A stretch of DNA of 64,000 nucleotides from Magicicada septendecula (lineage: Eukaryota; Arthropoda; Insecta; Hemiptera; Cicadidae), in contig CM068372.1 of NCBI GenBank assembly GCA_034769895.1, forward strand, positions 381,381,910 to 381,445,909. Reading direction: 5' to 3'. Of this stretch, positions 43,700-53,954 are shown one piece after another. The notes under the pieces are model-generated. The model was not told the DNA's origin. It saw only the letters and a program-made list of their open reading frames with translations, and searched no databases. Position numbers and translations under genes: made by a program. The first letter of the stretch is position 1. Every line of letters begins with the position of its first letter.

Positions 43700-44240
43700 C
43701 TTCAACGTCTCCTATCCGTTACCATCTCAGCGAAACTCCCCACATCCAAGCGTATAAGATCTTCTAGCACATAATTGAACCTCTTATCATAGGTCGACCC
43801 CACTTTCTCTTTTTCTACACCTGTGCCTTCACGATTTTCTTTGCCGTACGCTGATCATCAATCCGCTCTACTGACTTAGCCATTGTAATCGTTGAGCCTT
43901 TACGAATAGTACAATGCCCCCACATGCTTCCATAGCTCATCTATCTCCTGGTTATTTGTTATTCTCCATTCATCATTTCCTTTAACCGGGCCATAAACAC
44001 GTCGTACAATATTTATTTCAGTCCCTTTTTGATAATGTCCACGTCTCGCCTACATAAGTAACAATTTGTCTGATAAGTGTCTTATATATAACCTATTCTT
44101 TTTTGTGTTGTGACTAATGAGCTTGCTTCTCAAGAATCTACTGTTAGCATAATGTGCCCTATTTCCTATTTTATCCTAGTTTTTATGGACCCTTTATTAT
44201 CTATTTTGTTTCCCCAGGTATCTGAACTTATTAACTGCAT
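43700..44240 (-). mobile_element. LINE 3' fragment, family C, degenerate
   Basis: Minus-strand translation gives FRYLGNKIDNKGSIKTRI near 44170-44230, then a run with VRRVYGPVKGNDEWR near 43960-44010, and a distal piece near 43700-43790. YGPV...WR followed by a relict of the GRR/RW tail is a common pattern at the C terminus of insect LINE reverse transcriptases. Several in-frame stops are present. This family differs from families A and D here. Confidence 0.65.
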
Positions 44241-44789
44241 CAAATGAATTACCCTATATGCTTAAATTATACAGATTTGCCTCCGTTCTTATGCAGAAAT
44301 TACCATGTATTAAACGTTTAACTGCCATGGCCAAAAGGATGACAGTAGTCGACATCAAAGCGACTATTATAAGTGGTCATCTGTGTACTTACGTCGTTGA
44401 CATGTTTCTGAACAACATTAAGCAACGGCTATACAGACAGCAGAATGACGACGACAAAACGGGTCGGTTGCATTGATGGTATATGAATGAGCTTCATGAA
44501 TACTAATTGTAGCAGTGCGGCGGCAACGTAGACTGAAAACGGTTAGCTCACCTTACTAACGGTGTAATCTGGTTCACACAGACAATGTCGGGAAATTCCG
44601 CGCAAGTAAGAACACATTTTTAGATAAAGCCCTTCCGACTGATATCCTTCTCACCGAGGAAGCCATACTGCCGAAGCGTTTCTTACCAAATAAGTAAATC
44701 AGCGATGGTTGACGTCCAGTTTTCAAATTGAAACAAAAATATGTTTATCATCATAATTATTATTATATTGAAGGATTAAGCCAAAGATG
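44241..44789. other. Unassigned DNA between two LINE fragments
   Basis: No motif recognised. The 72-codon plus frame at 44258-44476 has no recognisable domain. The stretch may belong to unrecognised parts of the neighbouring repeats. Confidence 0.4.
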
Positions 44790-45010
44790 GTTTGTTCCGG
44801 TCTGAAACAGGGAAAGATTACAGCTGGTTTCTCCAGCGCTTCATAGAACGTCCCACACCTCTTCGTCCCCACGGCTTATACTTCCATAGTTTTTTGAGGA
44901 TAGGGCAGTCATCCATTCGGTAAAGATGTTCCCACTAATTCACCCGATACAGGGCAACCCTGTCGAGTATACGCATAATATTCAGTTACTGCCGTACATG
45001 GAGCATATTC
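44790..45010 (-). mobile_element. LINE 3' end, family A (second copy)
   Basis: It parallels 1-210 and 53075-53280 at the DNA level: TTTGTTCCGGTCTGAAACAG, then CCCACACCTCTTCGTCCC, CGGCTTATACTTCCATAGTT, and ATATTCAGTTACTGCCGTA. It is the last ~220 bp of the LINE with its 3' end to the left, preceded by AGGATTAAGCCAAAGATGG, which the 53-kb copy also has in similar form. It is 5'-truncated, as is common for LINE copies. Confidence 0.75.
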
Positions 45011-45095
45011 ATTAACATAATATAATATGTTCATTACATAATATAATATTCATTAACATAAATATGTTAATGACTGAAAATATTTTGACTGTGTT

Positions 45096-46137
45096 TGGTT
45101 ATTACGAGGGCCAGTTGACAAGTTCGCGGAGCGACGTCTACGGATGTAGGGGCAAAACTATACTTCTGTTGTAAGATTCGCATTTTTTGAAAGCACTTCT
45201 TAATGTCATTACCTATCTGCCACTTTATTTATTGTTTATCATTAGTTCGAAATTTACGTGTAACACGTGTTTTGAAAACATCAAAATCAAAATTAAAAAA
45301 GCAAAATCAAACATCCTGCTGTGATTCATTGTTAAATAAGGTCTAGCGCCAATGGAAATGCATAACGAAACGGGTCATCTGCGGGTCATCTCCATCATCT
45401 TCAATGCTCGTAGAATCGATTACCCACTTAAAAACACAAGGATTAAATTTTATAGGACAATGCCAATACCCACGTTGATTTATGCAAGTGAGGCGTGGAT
45501 AATGACAAAAAATGAAAGCGGCAAGATTCAGAGTGCTGAAATATAGTTTCTTCGAAATACTTTAAATTATACATTGCAAGATAGAATAAGGAATGAGGAT
45601 ATCAGAGCAGAACTCTAAGTTAAGGACGTAGATGAAATTATTTCAATTTACAAAAGACAATAGTGGGATCGTGTGCAAAGAATGACAGGGATCGATTGCC
45701 GAAAGCGGCAGTGAACTATAGGCTAAAGCCATTGGTAGAAGAGACGTGGGTCCTGCGAGGATGAGATGGGTGTCGGAACAGGTTTGTATAACCTAATCCT
45801 TGAAGAGGAGAAGAAGACGAAGAAGAAAACAATTGATTTTTGAGGTATAATACCTCGTAACACATTTACCATTTTCTTGTGAATTTTCATTGCCGATGAG
45901 ACCTCTTTTAACAAAAAGTAAATCACAGCACGATGTTTGATTTTATGTCCGCTATTGAAAACGCATGATACGTACATTTCGAACACCTGATAAACAATGA
46001 ATAAACTGACAGACAGATTTGGAAATTAACAGGTGTTTACATGGAATGTGTATTACAACACACGAACAATTTTAGTTCCACCGGTAAGCTATAGATGTCG
46101 CTTCGCGAACTATTTAAGCCAACAGAACTGTGAGGTA
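45096..46137. mobile_element. Mariner-like remnant made of two inverted 5' arms around a LINE piece
   Basis: The left arm (about 45105-45370) and the reverse complement of the right arm (about 45850-46130) match: AGTTCGCGGAGCGACGTCTA versus AGTTCGCGAAGCGACATCTA, then AAATCAAACATCCTGCTGTG versus AAATCAAACATCGTGCTGTG. The right arm, on the minus strand near 45860-45990, begins a frame with HRAVIYFLLKEVSSAMKIHK, like the N-terminal helix-turn-helix of mariner-type transposases. Both arms are 5' ends facing outward, so this is not a normal element. TA dinucleotides flank the probable outer limits, which fits the TA target of Tc1/mariner. The catalytic domain is missing. Confidence 0.55.
45385..45840 (+). 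mobile_element. LINE 3' end, family D, inside the mariner arms
   Basis: The plus strand encodes IKFYRTMPIPTLIYASEAWI, then QSAEI, stop, FLRNTLNYTLQDRIRNEDIR, then a relict of the terminal Arg-rich region, and ends in a GAAGAAGAAGACGAAGAAG tail near 45804-45831. This is the normal layout of an insect LINE C terminus and 3' tail. Several stops make it a pseudogene. Confidence 0.75.
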
Positions 46138-46140
46138 ATT

Positions 46141-46815
46141 GGCTGACGATAAAGACAACGGAACTGCTGTCCTCAGTGTACTTTCAGTAGGGTTATCACG
46201 GGCCAACGAAACACAATAATTCTATTAGCAGCACGCGTCTTATCTACATGGAACGCGTTAACCACCCAACAGACAGTCTAGTCCAAATTGCAAGACGCTG
46301 CACTTTAGACTTTCAATCAGTAACTGCTTTTTTCATTTCCGGGAAATTCTTATCTTGAATTCCGATTAATCTTACTTTCTGTTCCTTTTTTGTTGAAATA
46401 GAATTGCTGCTCGTTTGAATGCTTTTTCTTTCTGTCCGTGTTGTTATCCGGGTTAAGAGCGAGCGAAAACGGAGCAATGTCACAAGGTCGCTGCGAACCC
46501 AAGTAAGAAACAATTTTAAGCGAGGAAATTCATCGGAAATTAAACGCTATGCAATATTAACTCTCCCCCTCTCTATGTGTATCTGTCTCGCCCTCTCCGT
46601 CTCCCTCTCTATTTCTCTCTCTCTCTCTGCTCTATGCTCTCTTCGTCTCCTCATACTACATTTAGAGTTAATTATCACCAGGCAATTACTTGATAATCTC
46701 TATAATAATTAGTTTTCAATTAATAGTTTATACACAAGATAATTTGATCCGCTGATTAATCTAATAAATTGGCTTAAAGTATATATATATGTATATATAT
46801 ACTATATATATATAT
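46141..46815. other. Unassigned DNA with CT-rich low complexity
   Basis: A CT-rich imperfect tract lies at 46560-46648 and an AT-rich imperfect palindrome (TATATATAT runs) at 46780-46815. No gene recognised. Confidence 0.45.
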
Positions 46816-46817
46816 AC

Positions 46818-47125
46818 AAAACCATGGTTTTAGGAAGGGTAGATCATGTTTAGATCACATCCTCACAGTACCCTTTGTCATCGAAACCGAAAGGTAATAA
46901 CCAAAAGATTGTACTTACCCAATTGAGAAGAACGAATAAAATCTAAGGTTATGACTTTTAGATGGAAGGATTCAGTCAGATCAAAGATAATAATCAATGG
47001 TGCACCAACTGAACAAGACAATCCTACTTCCACTGTCAGGGATATATGACGTCACCTACAGCAACAGCAGTGATATAGACGGTAAACTTGCCAAGCTTAA
47101 TACAACCTGTGTTGCGAAATAAAGA
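46818..47125 (+). mobile_element. LINE reverse transcriptase remnant
   Basis: The plus strand gives HGFRKGRSCLDHILTVPFVIE near 46823-46885. HGFRKGRS-x-x-DHI is the well-known LINE RT block. A later run gives IIINGAPTEQ near 46990-47020 and DIDGKLAKLNTTCVAK near 47073-47120, which resembles the region before the C-terminal LYG block. The pieces between are missing or shifted, so it is an internally deleted remnant interrupted downstream by the GT microsatellite. Confidence 0.65.
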
Positions 47126-47200
47126 AAATGAAGGTCACCGCCACCACACACGTGCGGGATACCGAGGAGCCAGATATTACTTCCATGTTCCATAAGGAAA

Positions 47201-47336
<136 letters not shown>

Positions 47337-47360
47337 AATTTTTAGAGGATTAAAGACCTA

Positions 47361-47600
47361 TTGATTTTGGTGAAGATCGGTTAAGGGGAAGGGGGTAGTT
47401 TACCTGCAACTTTTTATGCTTTAACAAGAGTAATTTTTTCTATGACGAACGATAACTGCCGTAAATTCAAACAGAATCAAATAATGTTTTCTATATGTGC
47501 TCGAGTTGTAGAGAACTCAAGGCCTGTTGATTTTGGTGAAGATTGGTTAAGGAGAAGGGGTAGTTTACCTGCAACGTTTTATGTTTTAACAAGACTAAAG
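47361..47600. repeat. Direct repeat, two ~70-bp copies about 165 bp apart
   Basis: TGATTTTGGTGAAGATCGGT with GGGGTAGTTTACCTGCAACT and TTAACAAGA at 47361-47432 recurs with few changes at 47527-47597. It may be a local duplication or a unit of a longer satellite; only two copies are visible. Confidence 0.75.
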
Positions 47601-48315
47601 TACTTAATTTTGATAAATAAAGTATCCTGAAAATAAGGTCATAATAATCCACTGTAGAAAGGTAGATGGAATATCTATAAATAAAAAGGGTAGTTGAAGG
47701 AAAGGAAGTAATTTTCTATAAATGAAAATGATAGATGGAGGGGGAGGGGTTAATTTTTTATCTCTACTACGTTATCGGCAACAAAGAAGTAGTTGGTTGT
47801 TAAAATTCCTTCACAGGCTGCTTGGCCGTGGTTCAATGTTTTCTACAAAACCAGACGTTTCGGCAGTGCCATCGGTGCAGTGCCATAAGTGAAAATCGAG
47901 TCCGCTAACGTGAGGTGGTATACGTTAGTGACCACAGTACTGTGGTTAAAGCTGAAGCAAGAAGTAGAAAGAAGTAGTTTCTATGGAAATATTTCATTTC
48001 GAAAATGATTTTAAATATAAATCTTAGAACATGGAAGTCATGTTTGGTTCTCCATACCGATATTTTTTTACTCGGTATATCGCTTCGGTATCTCGGTCTA
48101 CCGAGCCAGGTCGGTATTCCGCGCGGTAGGCAGCACATTGCGAAGATCTTTTTATTCGGAGTGCTTGTTTAGGGTATACGTAATCCGGTCGGGACGGTTA
48201 CAGCATGTTCATACAAGGCCAGCTGTGTTTCCGACTTACCGAATATACCGGGTGTCGCGTTAGTGTGGCCAGTTCTGTCGGTAAGCAGCGATAATCTTAA
48301 CGAGTACTTACCGGC
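47601..48315. other. Unassigned DNA, possible second PLE tail trace
   Basis: No gene. Near 47852-47885 the plus strand has CCAGACGTTTCGGCAGTGCC, whose reverse complement contains CCGAAACGTCTGG, like the 3' half of PLE hammerhead motifs. Without other PLE sequence this is weak. Confidence 0.3.
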
Positions 48316-49017
48316 TATAATGTGCTTATGGACGGGGAAAGTAGAGCCGGCCAGTACTGGCGGCTAGTACTGGCCATGTGCTCATTGGCCGGTGAAATTT
48401 CTTATACACAAGGAAAGTACTGACCGCCACTTTCGCGTCTCTTCTGGCCGTCGGTATGTTCCACATGAGTGACCGTGACTACATCTGTGCTCATTTTTTT
48501 AGTTTCATTAGGTTTTGACACTATCAGATTTTAATAAAGAGTTTGATGAGGCTTTTTATCGTCATGACGGACATTCCGTAGTAATTCAAAGTTTTGGAAA
48601 TACTCCAAAAATATTGTTACATCATCTGCATTCCCCTTTGTAAATTTCTTTTTTTCGTTTATTACATTGATGTTATCACTGTTAACATTAGCACTCATCT
48701 TAAGCAACTACCACAACAGAGACCAACAACAGTCTAATGCAAAGCGAATCCCACCTGGCTCTACTGGCGGCCAGTGCTTCTTGTGACGGAAAGTTCCGGC
48801 GGCCAGTAGATCACGTGACCGGTCACGCGACCGCTACTGGCCGTCTTTCGAGCCAGTAAAATCAAACATGTTGAGTGTTGTGGTCTCCAGTCTCAAATGA
48901 CCACTAAAGAGGAAAGTAACCCTATAGACAGGGTAAGTGAAGAGGAAAGTCGCTGGCCGCCAGCACTGGCCTCCTCTATTGGCCGCCTCTACTTTCCCCG
49001 TCTATAAGCACCTTATA
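48316..49017. mobile_element. MITE-like inverted-repeat element, 702 bp
   Basis: The left end TATAATGTGCTTATGGACGG, continuing GGAAAGTAGAG, pairs with the right end, whose reverse complement begins TATAAGGTGCTTATAGACGG and continues GGAAAGTAGAG: 29 of 31 positions agree. Internally, motifs of the GGCCAGTACTGGC and GCGGCCAGT type recur in both orientations, which suggests a largely fold-back structure. No transposase frame is present. The superfamily and target duplication could not be decided, because the flanks do not show an unambiguous duplication. Confidence 0.75.
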
Positions 49018-50815
49018 CGGAGTGTTGTGTCTGTGTGGAGGAGCCTTTAAGCTCATGACCGCCCCGCCTATGTTATATGATGGTCTGAGACTGAGTAATG
49101 TCACGGAGAGACGTGAACGAGAATCAAGCTTACGATACGTGGTTTTGGCGTTATGCGAAGGGATACGTAATGAGGAGGATACACGTCGGGGAATATCGGA
49201 TTCGATGGTTGGGGTCGGAATCGATTAGACCGAATGTCGGTTAACAGGTTGCCAAGGTATAATGCTTTTTATTATCGTAAAATAAAAATATATTTAAGAA
49301 ATTGAAAAACTTATATAGTTCCCACGAGCACCGTGGAATTACGTAGACATCCAGCAAGCAATTTTGAAGAGGGGAGGAAGAGTTAACATTGTTGGGAGAT
49401 GATGAAAAGTTGTCCCATTCTTTGAACGTCTAAAATATAAATGATAGGGATAATTGAAGACACAAATACAGTTTAGTATTATCAACACTACGAGTGTATT
49501 GACGTACAAGTGTATAATAATATCTGTGTTTGTCAGCTCATTGTCCTTTCAGTAATATTCACTTACAGTTTAAAATACATATTACTCGGTTGTGGTATGT
49601 ACCAAATAAAAATTTACATTCTACTAAGATAAAGTTAAAATTTACAGTAATTTTAGATAATGCAATCTTCCCGAAGATGAGTTGACTTTGCTGACCGAAA
49701 CAAATGATAACACTTAATCCGTAGGGAGAAGAAGAAGAAGAAGAAGAAGAAGAAGAAGAAGAAGAAGAAGAAGACGATGGAAAGAAAGTGAAGAAAGAAC
49801 CACGAGCAAACAGTGAAAAAGCGTAAAACAAATTATATCTAAACATTAAAAAAATATCCTCAGGAGAAGTGAGAAGAGGCAAAATTATACCGTATTTATA
49901 ATAAATAAATACGGCTCTTTCGTCCGAAAACCAAACGATTATTCTGTCTCAAGCTGTTGAGCTGCCACCACCACCATCACTACCCCTATTTTACAATCCC
50001 TGTTTTAGAAATTGAATTAATTTAAAATTCATATATTTGCTGTCTCACAAGTCAGCTCGCTGTGCTCTGCTCATTTTTTCTCTCGCTTTCTTTTCCTTTT
50101 TTTTTTTTAGTTCGCTGCCAAGTTTTTAGATCGATGTTCGTGTTCCAGTTTTATTAACTCTGCCGTGTTTCTCGTCGGCAGCCCCGACCTCCCTCCTTCC
50201 TCTCGCGATGAAGACGGCAGCAAAAAAATTCTTTGTTTTAATCTTGAAACACTCGCTGAAGCGGCTAGAAGATGAACACCGGTTACAATCGCTGAATATT
50301 TACGAAAGAAGACCGTGGGGGGGGGGAGAAGGAGGACGTTGTTCCAAGTTATAATGGATCGTAAGACGAGGGGAAATAACAGTGTAAGTCATTAATATTG
50401 ATATCTGATTTGAGAGTGCCAATAAAGGGGTGGAACAAGATTGCACCGAGCATTGAGAATCCTTTTTAGCGTAGTAAAAAAGTTTTTTATGACTTAAGCA
50501 TATAATTTATGTAAACAAGCCTTAGCTGCTGCTGCAAAGACCCTCTCGCTAACGTTTATTAGATTGCTTGTTTGTTTGTGCCGATTTGCATTGTCCCGCT
50601 GTTCTTTTCTGTTACATTCGCGTAGTTTAGAATGTCATCTTCACTACAACGATTAGGCCACTGAATGAACCGACGTCACAAAGTATTAACGACCGTCGTT
50701 GTTTTCTGTATCTCTCTCCCGGTTTATAGCCAACGATTTCCTTTCGTAGAAGAAAGTTCATCGTCATCTTCGCAACACGGCATAGGCAAGGTGCTGCCTG
50801 TTCCGTCTTCAAAAC
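49018..50815. other. Unassigned DNA, about 1.8 kb
   Basis: It contains a (GAA)n tract and a T-rich patch near 50098-50109. The 107-codon minus frame at 49559-49882 runs through the GAA tract as poly-Ser and is not credible. A short plus frame from an ATG at 50208 (MKTAAKKFFVLILKHS start) has no recognised homologue. No promoter, RNA gene or repeat edge is recognised. Confidence 0.4.
49728..49773. repeat. (GAA)15 microsatellite
   Basis: A perfect GAA trinucleotide run. Confidence 0.95.
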
Positions 50816-50819
50816 TCCT

Positions 50820-51263
50820 CCAGCCATCTCTTCCTGGATCTACCCACACACTTGTGGCCTATAGGTTTGTATTTCAAGACTTGTTTGGCCAGTCTGGAAT
50901 CTGACACTCTTTCTAAATGTTCTTTCCACCGTAGTTTGAAGTCTATAAATTTTCCATTCAAGTTAAAAACTTGTAACTCTTCTCTTATGGCCTCATTCTT
51001 TACACGGTCAAGTTTAGAACACCTTTTAACTCCTCTTAAGAGTCCCATTTTCGAGGCCTCTATATTACTGCCTTTTTTGTTTGGGTTTTCGCCCATAATT
51101 CACACCTATAGGACAGTACAGGGACTGCCATAACTTTGTAAAACTTTAATTTTGTACCTCGACGCACCTTATTTATAAAAATACGGTTGATTGTCCCACA
51201 GATTGTCTGGAACTTGCCTAACTTAACACAGAAGAAAATTAAATAAAATAATTTGAGAGCCAC
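50820..51263 (-). mobile_element. LINE 3' end, family E, one frameshift
   Basis: The minus strand encodes KLKFYKVMAVPVLSYRCELW near 51100-51160, and after a one-base slip in an A run near 51070-51080 continues with KRCSKLDRVKNEAIREEL, then RWKEHLERVSDSRLAKQVLK and KYKPIGHKCVGRSRKRWLEE near 50815-50870. This is the complete C-terminal tail of a LINE ORF2 of the LKFY...LYG...RWKEHL...RPRKRW kind. It is among the least decayed LINE pieces in the window. Confidence 0.85.
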
Positions 51264-51399
51264 AAAGCAGGCAAATGTAAATATGTGATTTATAATTAAA
51301 AAATAGGTTTATAGAAAGCACTAAAATACGCAAATACGACAGCAGTCAGGAATTTAATTGCACTTGAATTAAAAAAAGTATGTGGAATTATTAAGAGTT

Positions 51400-51775
51400 T
51401 ATAATGCAGACCTGTAGAGGGATCTGGGAACGGCTTTCCGAAGGAAGAGACTGAGATTCCTTGGACATATGGTTCAGGATGGATCGGTCCAGGTTAAATA
51501 TACAAATTTTAAACAATATTTGGCAACTTTCCAGTCTGAACGGATACGCCAAACAACTCAAGGAGGAAATGATGAAACTTGGTATCTCTTTGAACGACTG
51601 TGTGGATAGAAATACATACAGGCACAAAATATGAAAATCGTGAGGCTCTCTGCGGTGAGAAGAAGACGAGAAAGGGGTGGACAGTGGACAGGAAGGCGGC
51701 GCATAGTGTGCGAATGAAATGCCTTCTGGCAGGAGAAGAAAACGGAATGATATGATATTCGTGTGGTCCACGGCT
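51400..51775 (+). mobile_element. LINE 3' end, family F, degenerate
   Basis: The plus strand gives RRLRFLGHMV-type sequence near 51445-51475 (RLRFLGHMVQD), then LNGYAKQLKEEMMKLGISLN near 51535-51595, and DCVDRNTYRHKI before a stop. RLRxLGH, a block around GISxxD-x-x-DR, and a final basic stretch are usual for insect LINE C termini. Stops and shifts are present. It is oriented opposite to the adjacent family E copy. Confidence 0.7.
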
Positions 51776-52094
51776 GGCCTGTTCGGGTAAAAAAAAGAGT
51801 TTATAATATTCAGGCTACTGAATCGTGGTCGATTGCTTTGTGATAACTACACTTTCTTTTTGGAATCCCCTACACGTTTAGGCGACCCACCGGAAGCCTT
51901 CTTCAGTAGAATAATTTTCAAAAATGTTCGTTAAGAGATGGTAAACAGAACGTATCCTTAACTGAGGCAATAAGGACAGTTTCCCTACATACCCGGAAAG
52001 CTCAAGATTTAGAGAGCTTGTTGCCCAAGCAGCGTACGCAAAAGGTGACATTTGTTTTGGCAACCTCTCAGCACTCATTCCATTTTAAATATAT
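51776..52094. other. Host or unknown DNA flanking the solo LTR
   Basis: No gene recognised in about 320 bp. The sequence is interrupted at 52095 by the solo LTR. Confidence 0.4.
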
Positions 52095-52599
52095 TGTTAC
52101 GATGGTCTACTGATCGTTGTATGGTACAATGAAAAAAAATACAAGGCACCAATAAAGTCACTAAAAACCACCTTTAACAATTTATTCAACAAGATTATTC
52201 TCGTACAACAATTCAAGTTAATCTGCCCACATAAATAATAATGTCAACTAATAGAGTCCCGCACAATAATCCCTTTTCATTAATACGTCACTTGACACGC
52301 ACTGTGTAAATCGCCCGACAATAACTCAATCTCACTTGAATAAATCGCCACTTAAACTGAAAGTAAGCGTCGCTGAATTCTTATGTTTATACCCCGCTGA
52401 GAATCCAGTATAATCCATAACACGCGTCAACACTACTCTAGAACGTAATTGCCAGCAACATTGAACACAGTGCACGCGGACCGGCGAAGTCTGGAACAGT
52501 CTCGTTAACGCATGTTAAAATCACATACGCACACAACGTTACAGCTGGTTCTGCTGGAATAGCCGAGAAACATGTAGAACGTTCTGTAGTGGCATAACA
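52095..52599 (-). mobile_element. Solo LTR (family B), minus orientation, with ATAT duplication
   Basis: In its own sense it begins TGTTATGCCACTAC and ends ATCGTAACA, giving TGTTA/TAACA inverted termini. ATAT flanks both sides (52091-52094 and 52600-52603). It matches the plus-strand copy at 1167-1676, including GCGGGGTATAAACATAAG (TATA-like) and AAGTGGCGATTTATTCAAGTGAG. It is 505 bp, has no gene, and is the better preserved of the two. A possible poly(A) signal AATAAA lies near 52179-52186 on its sense strand. Confidence 0.85.
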
Positions 52600-52639
52600 A
52601 TATACAATATACAATATAATATACAATATACACTCTCAT

Positions 52640-53045
52640 AATACCTTCTTTTTCTTCATTGGCGCAACACGACGCGTGTAGCTGTCCTAGGCCTGCTCAA
52701 TCACTGTCGTCCATCCACGTCGCTCCTGAACAGGGGAGATGTTTATCCTAACCTCGATGAGATCTCTCAGGGCACTATCTCTCCACCGACCCCTAGCCCG
52801 TACACTAGATCGCAGTCCCTCATAAGAACCCTTCTTTTTGACTGTCCTGCTGTCTTCCGTTATCAGGACATGACCTAACTACTTCAATTTTTGTATCGTA
52901 TTAAAGGAGGTATTGATGACATCATCATATGCTCCATAGAATACTCTGTTACTTCTCTTTCGCCAGATGCCACTAATAATCCATGTAGAGCCTATAATCC
53001 TCGTAAGCAATTTTGTAATATTGCAGGTAATTTTGTCACCATCAT
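52640..53045 (-). mobile_element. LINE 3' fragment, family G, degenerate
   Basis: The minus strand encodes a run including KKGSYEGLRSSVRARGRWRD near 52765-52830, then ALRDLIEVRINISPVQERRG and WTTVIEQA near 52700-52760. GR-x-RWRD...L...ERRGW...IVEQA is the typical last block of many insect LINEs (compare RPRLRW...W...IVEQA). The piece upstream (NTIQKLK, stop, LGHVLI near 52865-52910) belongs to the same frame. It is inactive. Confidence 0.75.
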
Positions 53046-53054
53046 CATCTTCTT

Positions 53055-53385
53055 CAAGGATTAAACCAAGGACGATTTTTTCCGGTCTAAAATAGGCTAA
53101 GTGAGCTAGCGCCTCCTCGGACTTCCCACACCTCTCTGTCCCCTCGGCTTATAGTTCCATAGTTGTTTGGGGATGCGGCAGTCATCCATTCGCAAAGATA
53201 TTCCCACCAATTCAGCCGATACTGGGGGATCGTGTCGAGTACACTCATAATATTCAGGTCCTGCCGTATATCTGTGTTTCTTCTATGATTCACAGCTGTT
53301 GTCAGCAACTTTTGATCCGTCCGGCTAGTCTTTATTTGAGGAAATTTAGTAGTGAGTATGTCCCCTGGATATGCTACTAGCATAT
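53055..53385 (-). mobile_element. LINE 3' end, family A (third copy)
   Basis: DNA-level match to 1-250 and 44790-45010: CGGCTTATAGTTCCATAGTTGTTTGGGGAT, CCCACCAATTCAGCCGATACTGG and the codons for RRNTDIRQDLNIMSVLD near 53225-53290. To its left is CAAGGATTAAACCAAGGACG with CATCATCATC before it, so the LINE 3' tail seems to end in GATGATG-type repeats. It lies directly beside the family G fragment in the same orientation. Confidence 0.8.
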
Positions 53386-53396
53386 CCAGGGTAAGA

Positions 53397-53740
53397 GGTA
53401 TGGTGGGCTGCCACCTTAAGGCTTAACGTCCAGCCCGATTTTCTGTCTGGGTGTTCTCCCATAAACTGGCTGTCTTACTAGACTAAAGAGACCAGTTTTC
53501 TCTGTTGAGATATCCATAAGGATCTTTAATGTGGTGGTTCCCATTGCCTTCCAAATCCTACGTCGTTGACCAATGGAAGGGGCAATTTCTCACAACCCAA
53601 GGGCAAGAGGCTGCCCTAACCTCTACTCGACAATGACAAGTAGAGGAGGAACAGCTTAGACCGGCTGTCACTCGATCTCCAGAGCCGCGTTAGTCGTTTC
53701 TAAAACCCATTTGCCCTTCAAGACGTAATGCATCTGTAAT
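53397..53740. other. GC-richer block of unknown type
   Basis: About 340 bp with higher GC than its surroundings and no frame. It contains CTCTACTCG...CAAGTAGAGGAGG, a small inverted repeat, near 53620-53652. It may be an unrecognised repeat. Nothing further can be said. Confidence 0.35.
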
Positions 53741-53756
53741 GATTCATAATCTCTGA

Positions 53757-53950
53757 TTGAGAATTCTTGTATATATTTTGTACGTTCAGTCCAGTAAGCT
53801 TATTCCTCTGTAATTATTTACATCTGTTCTGTCTCCTATTTTATATAATGAAATCACTTTTGCCCGCCTCTATTCTTTCGGAATTTTGTTTACCATCAAA
53901 ATGTTATTTAGAAAATGAAGAATTTGTAAATTCAATAACGTGTCGTCAAT
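53757..53950 (-). mobile_element. LINE reverse transcriptase fragment cut by the plus-strand LTR
   Basis: The minus strand gives RRAKVISLYKIGDRTDVNNY, then RGISLLD near 53790-53870. This is the canonical LINE RT block (VIxLYKKGDR..C.NYRGISLL). The preceding piece near 53885-53945 continues in the same sense (LNNILMVNKIPKE, stop). The match ends at 53950, where ATAT and the giant LTR begin, so the LTR element is inserted in or beside this LINE. Confidence 0.75.
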
Positions 53951-53954
53951 ATAT

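Noticed and set aside
49559-49882. 107-codon minus frame with a poly-Ser stretch
   Set aside because: It runs through the (GAA)n tract. The flanking residues match nothing I recognise.
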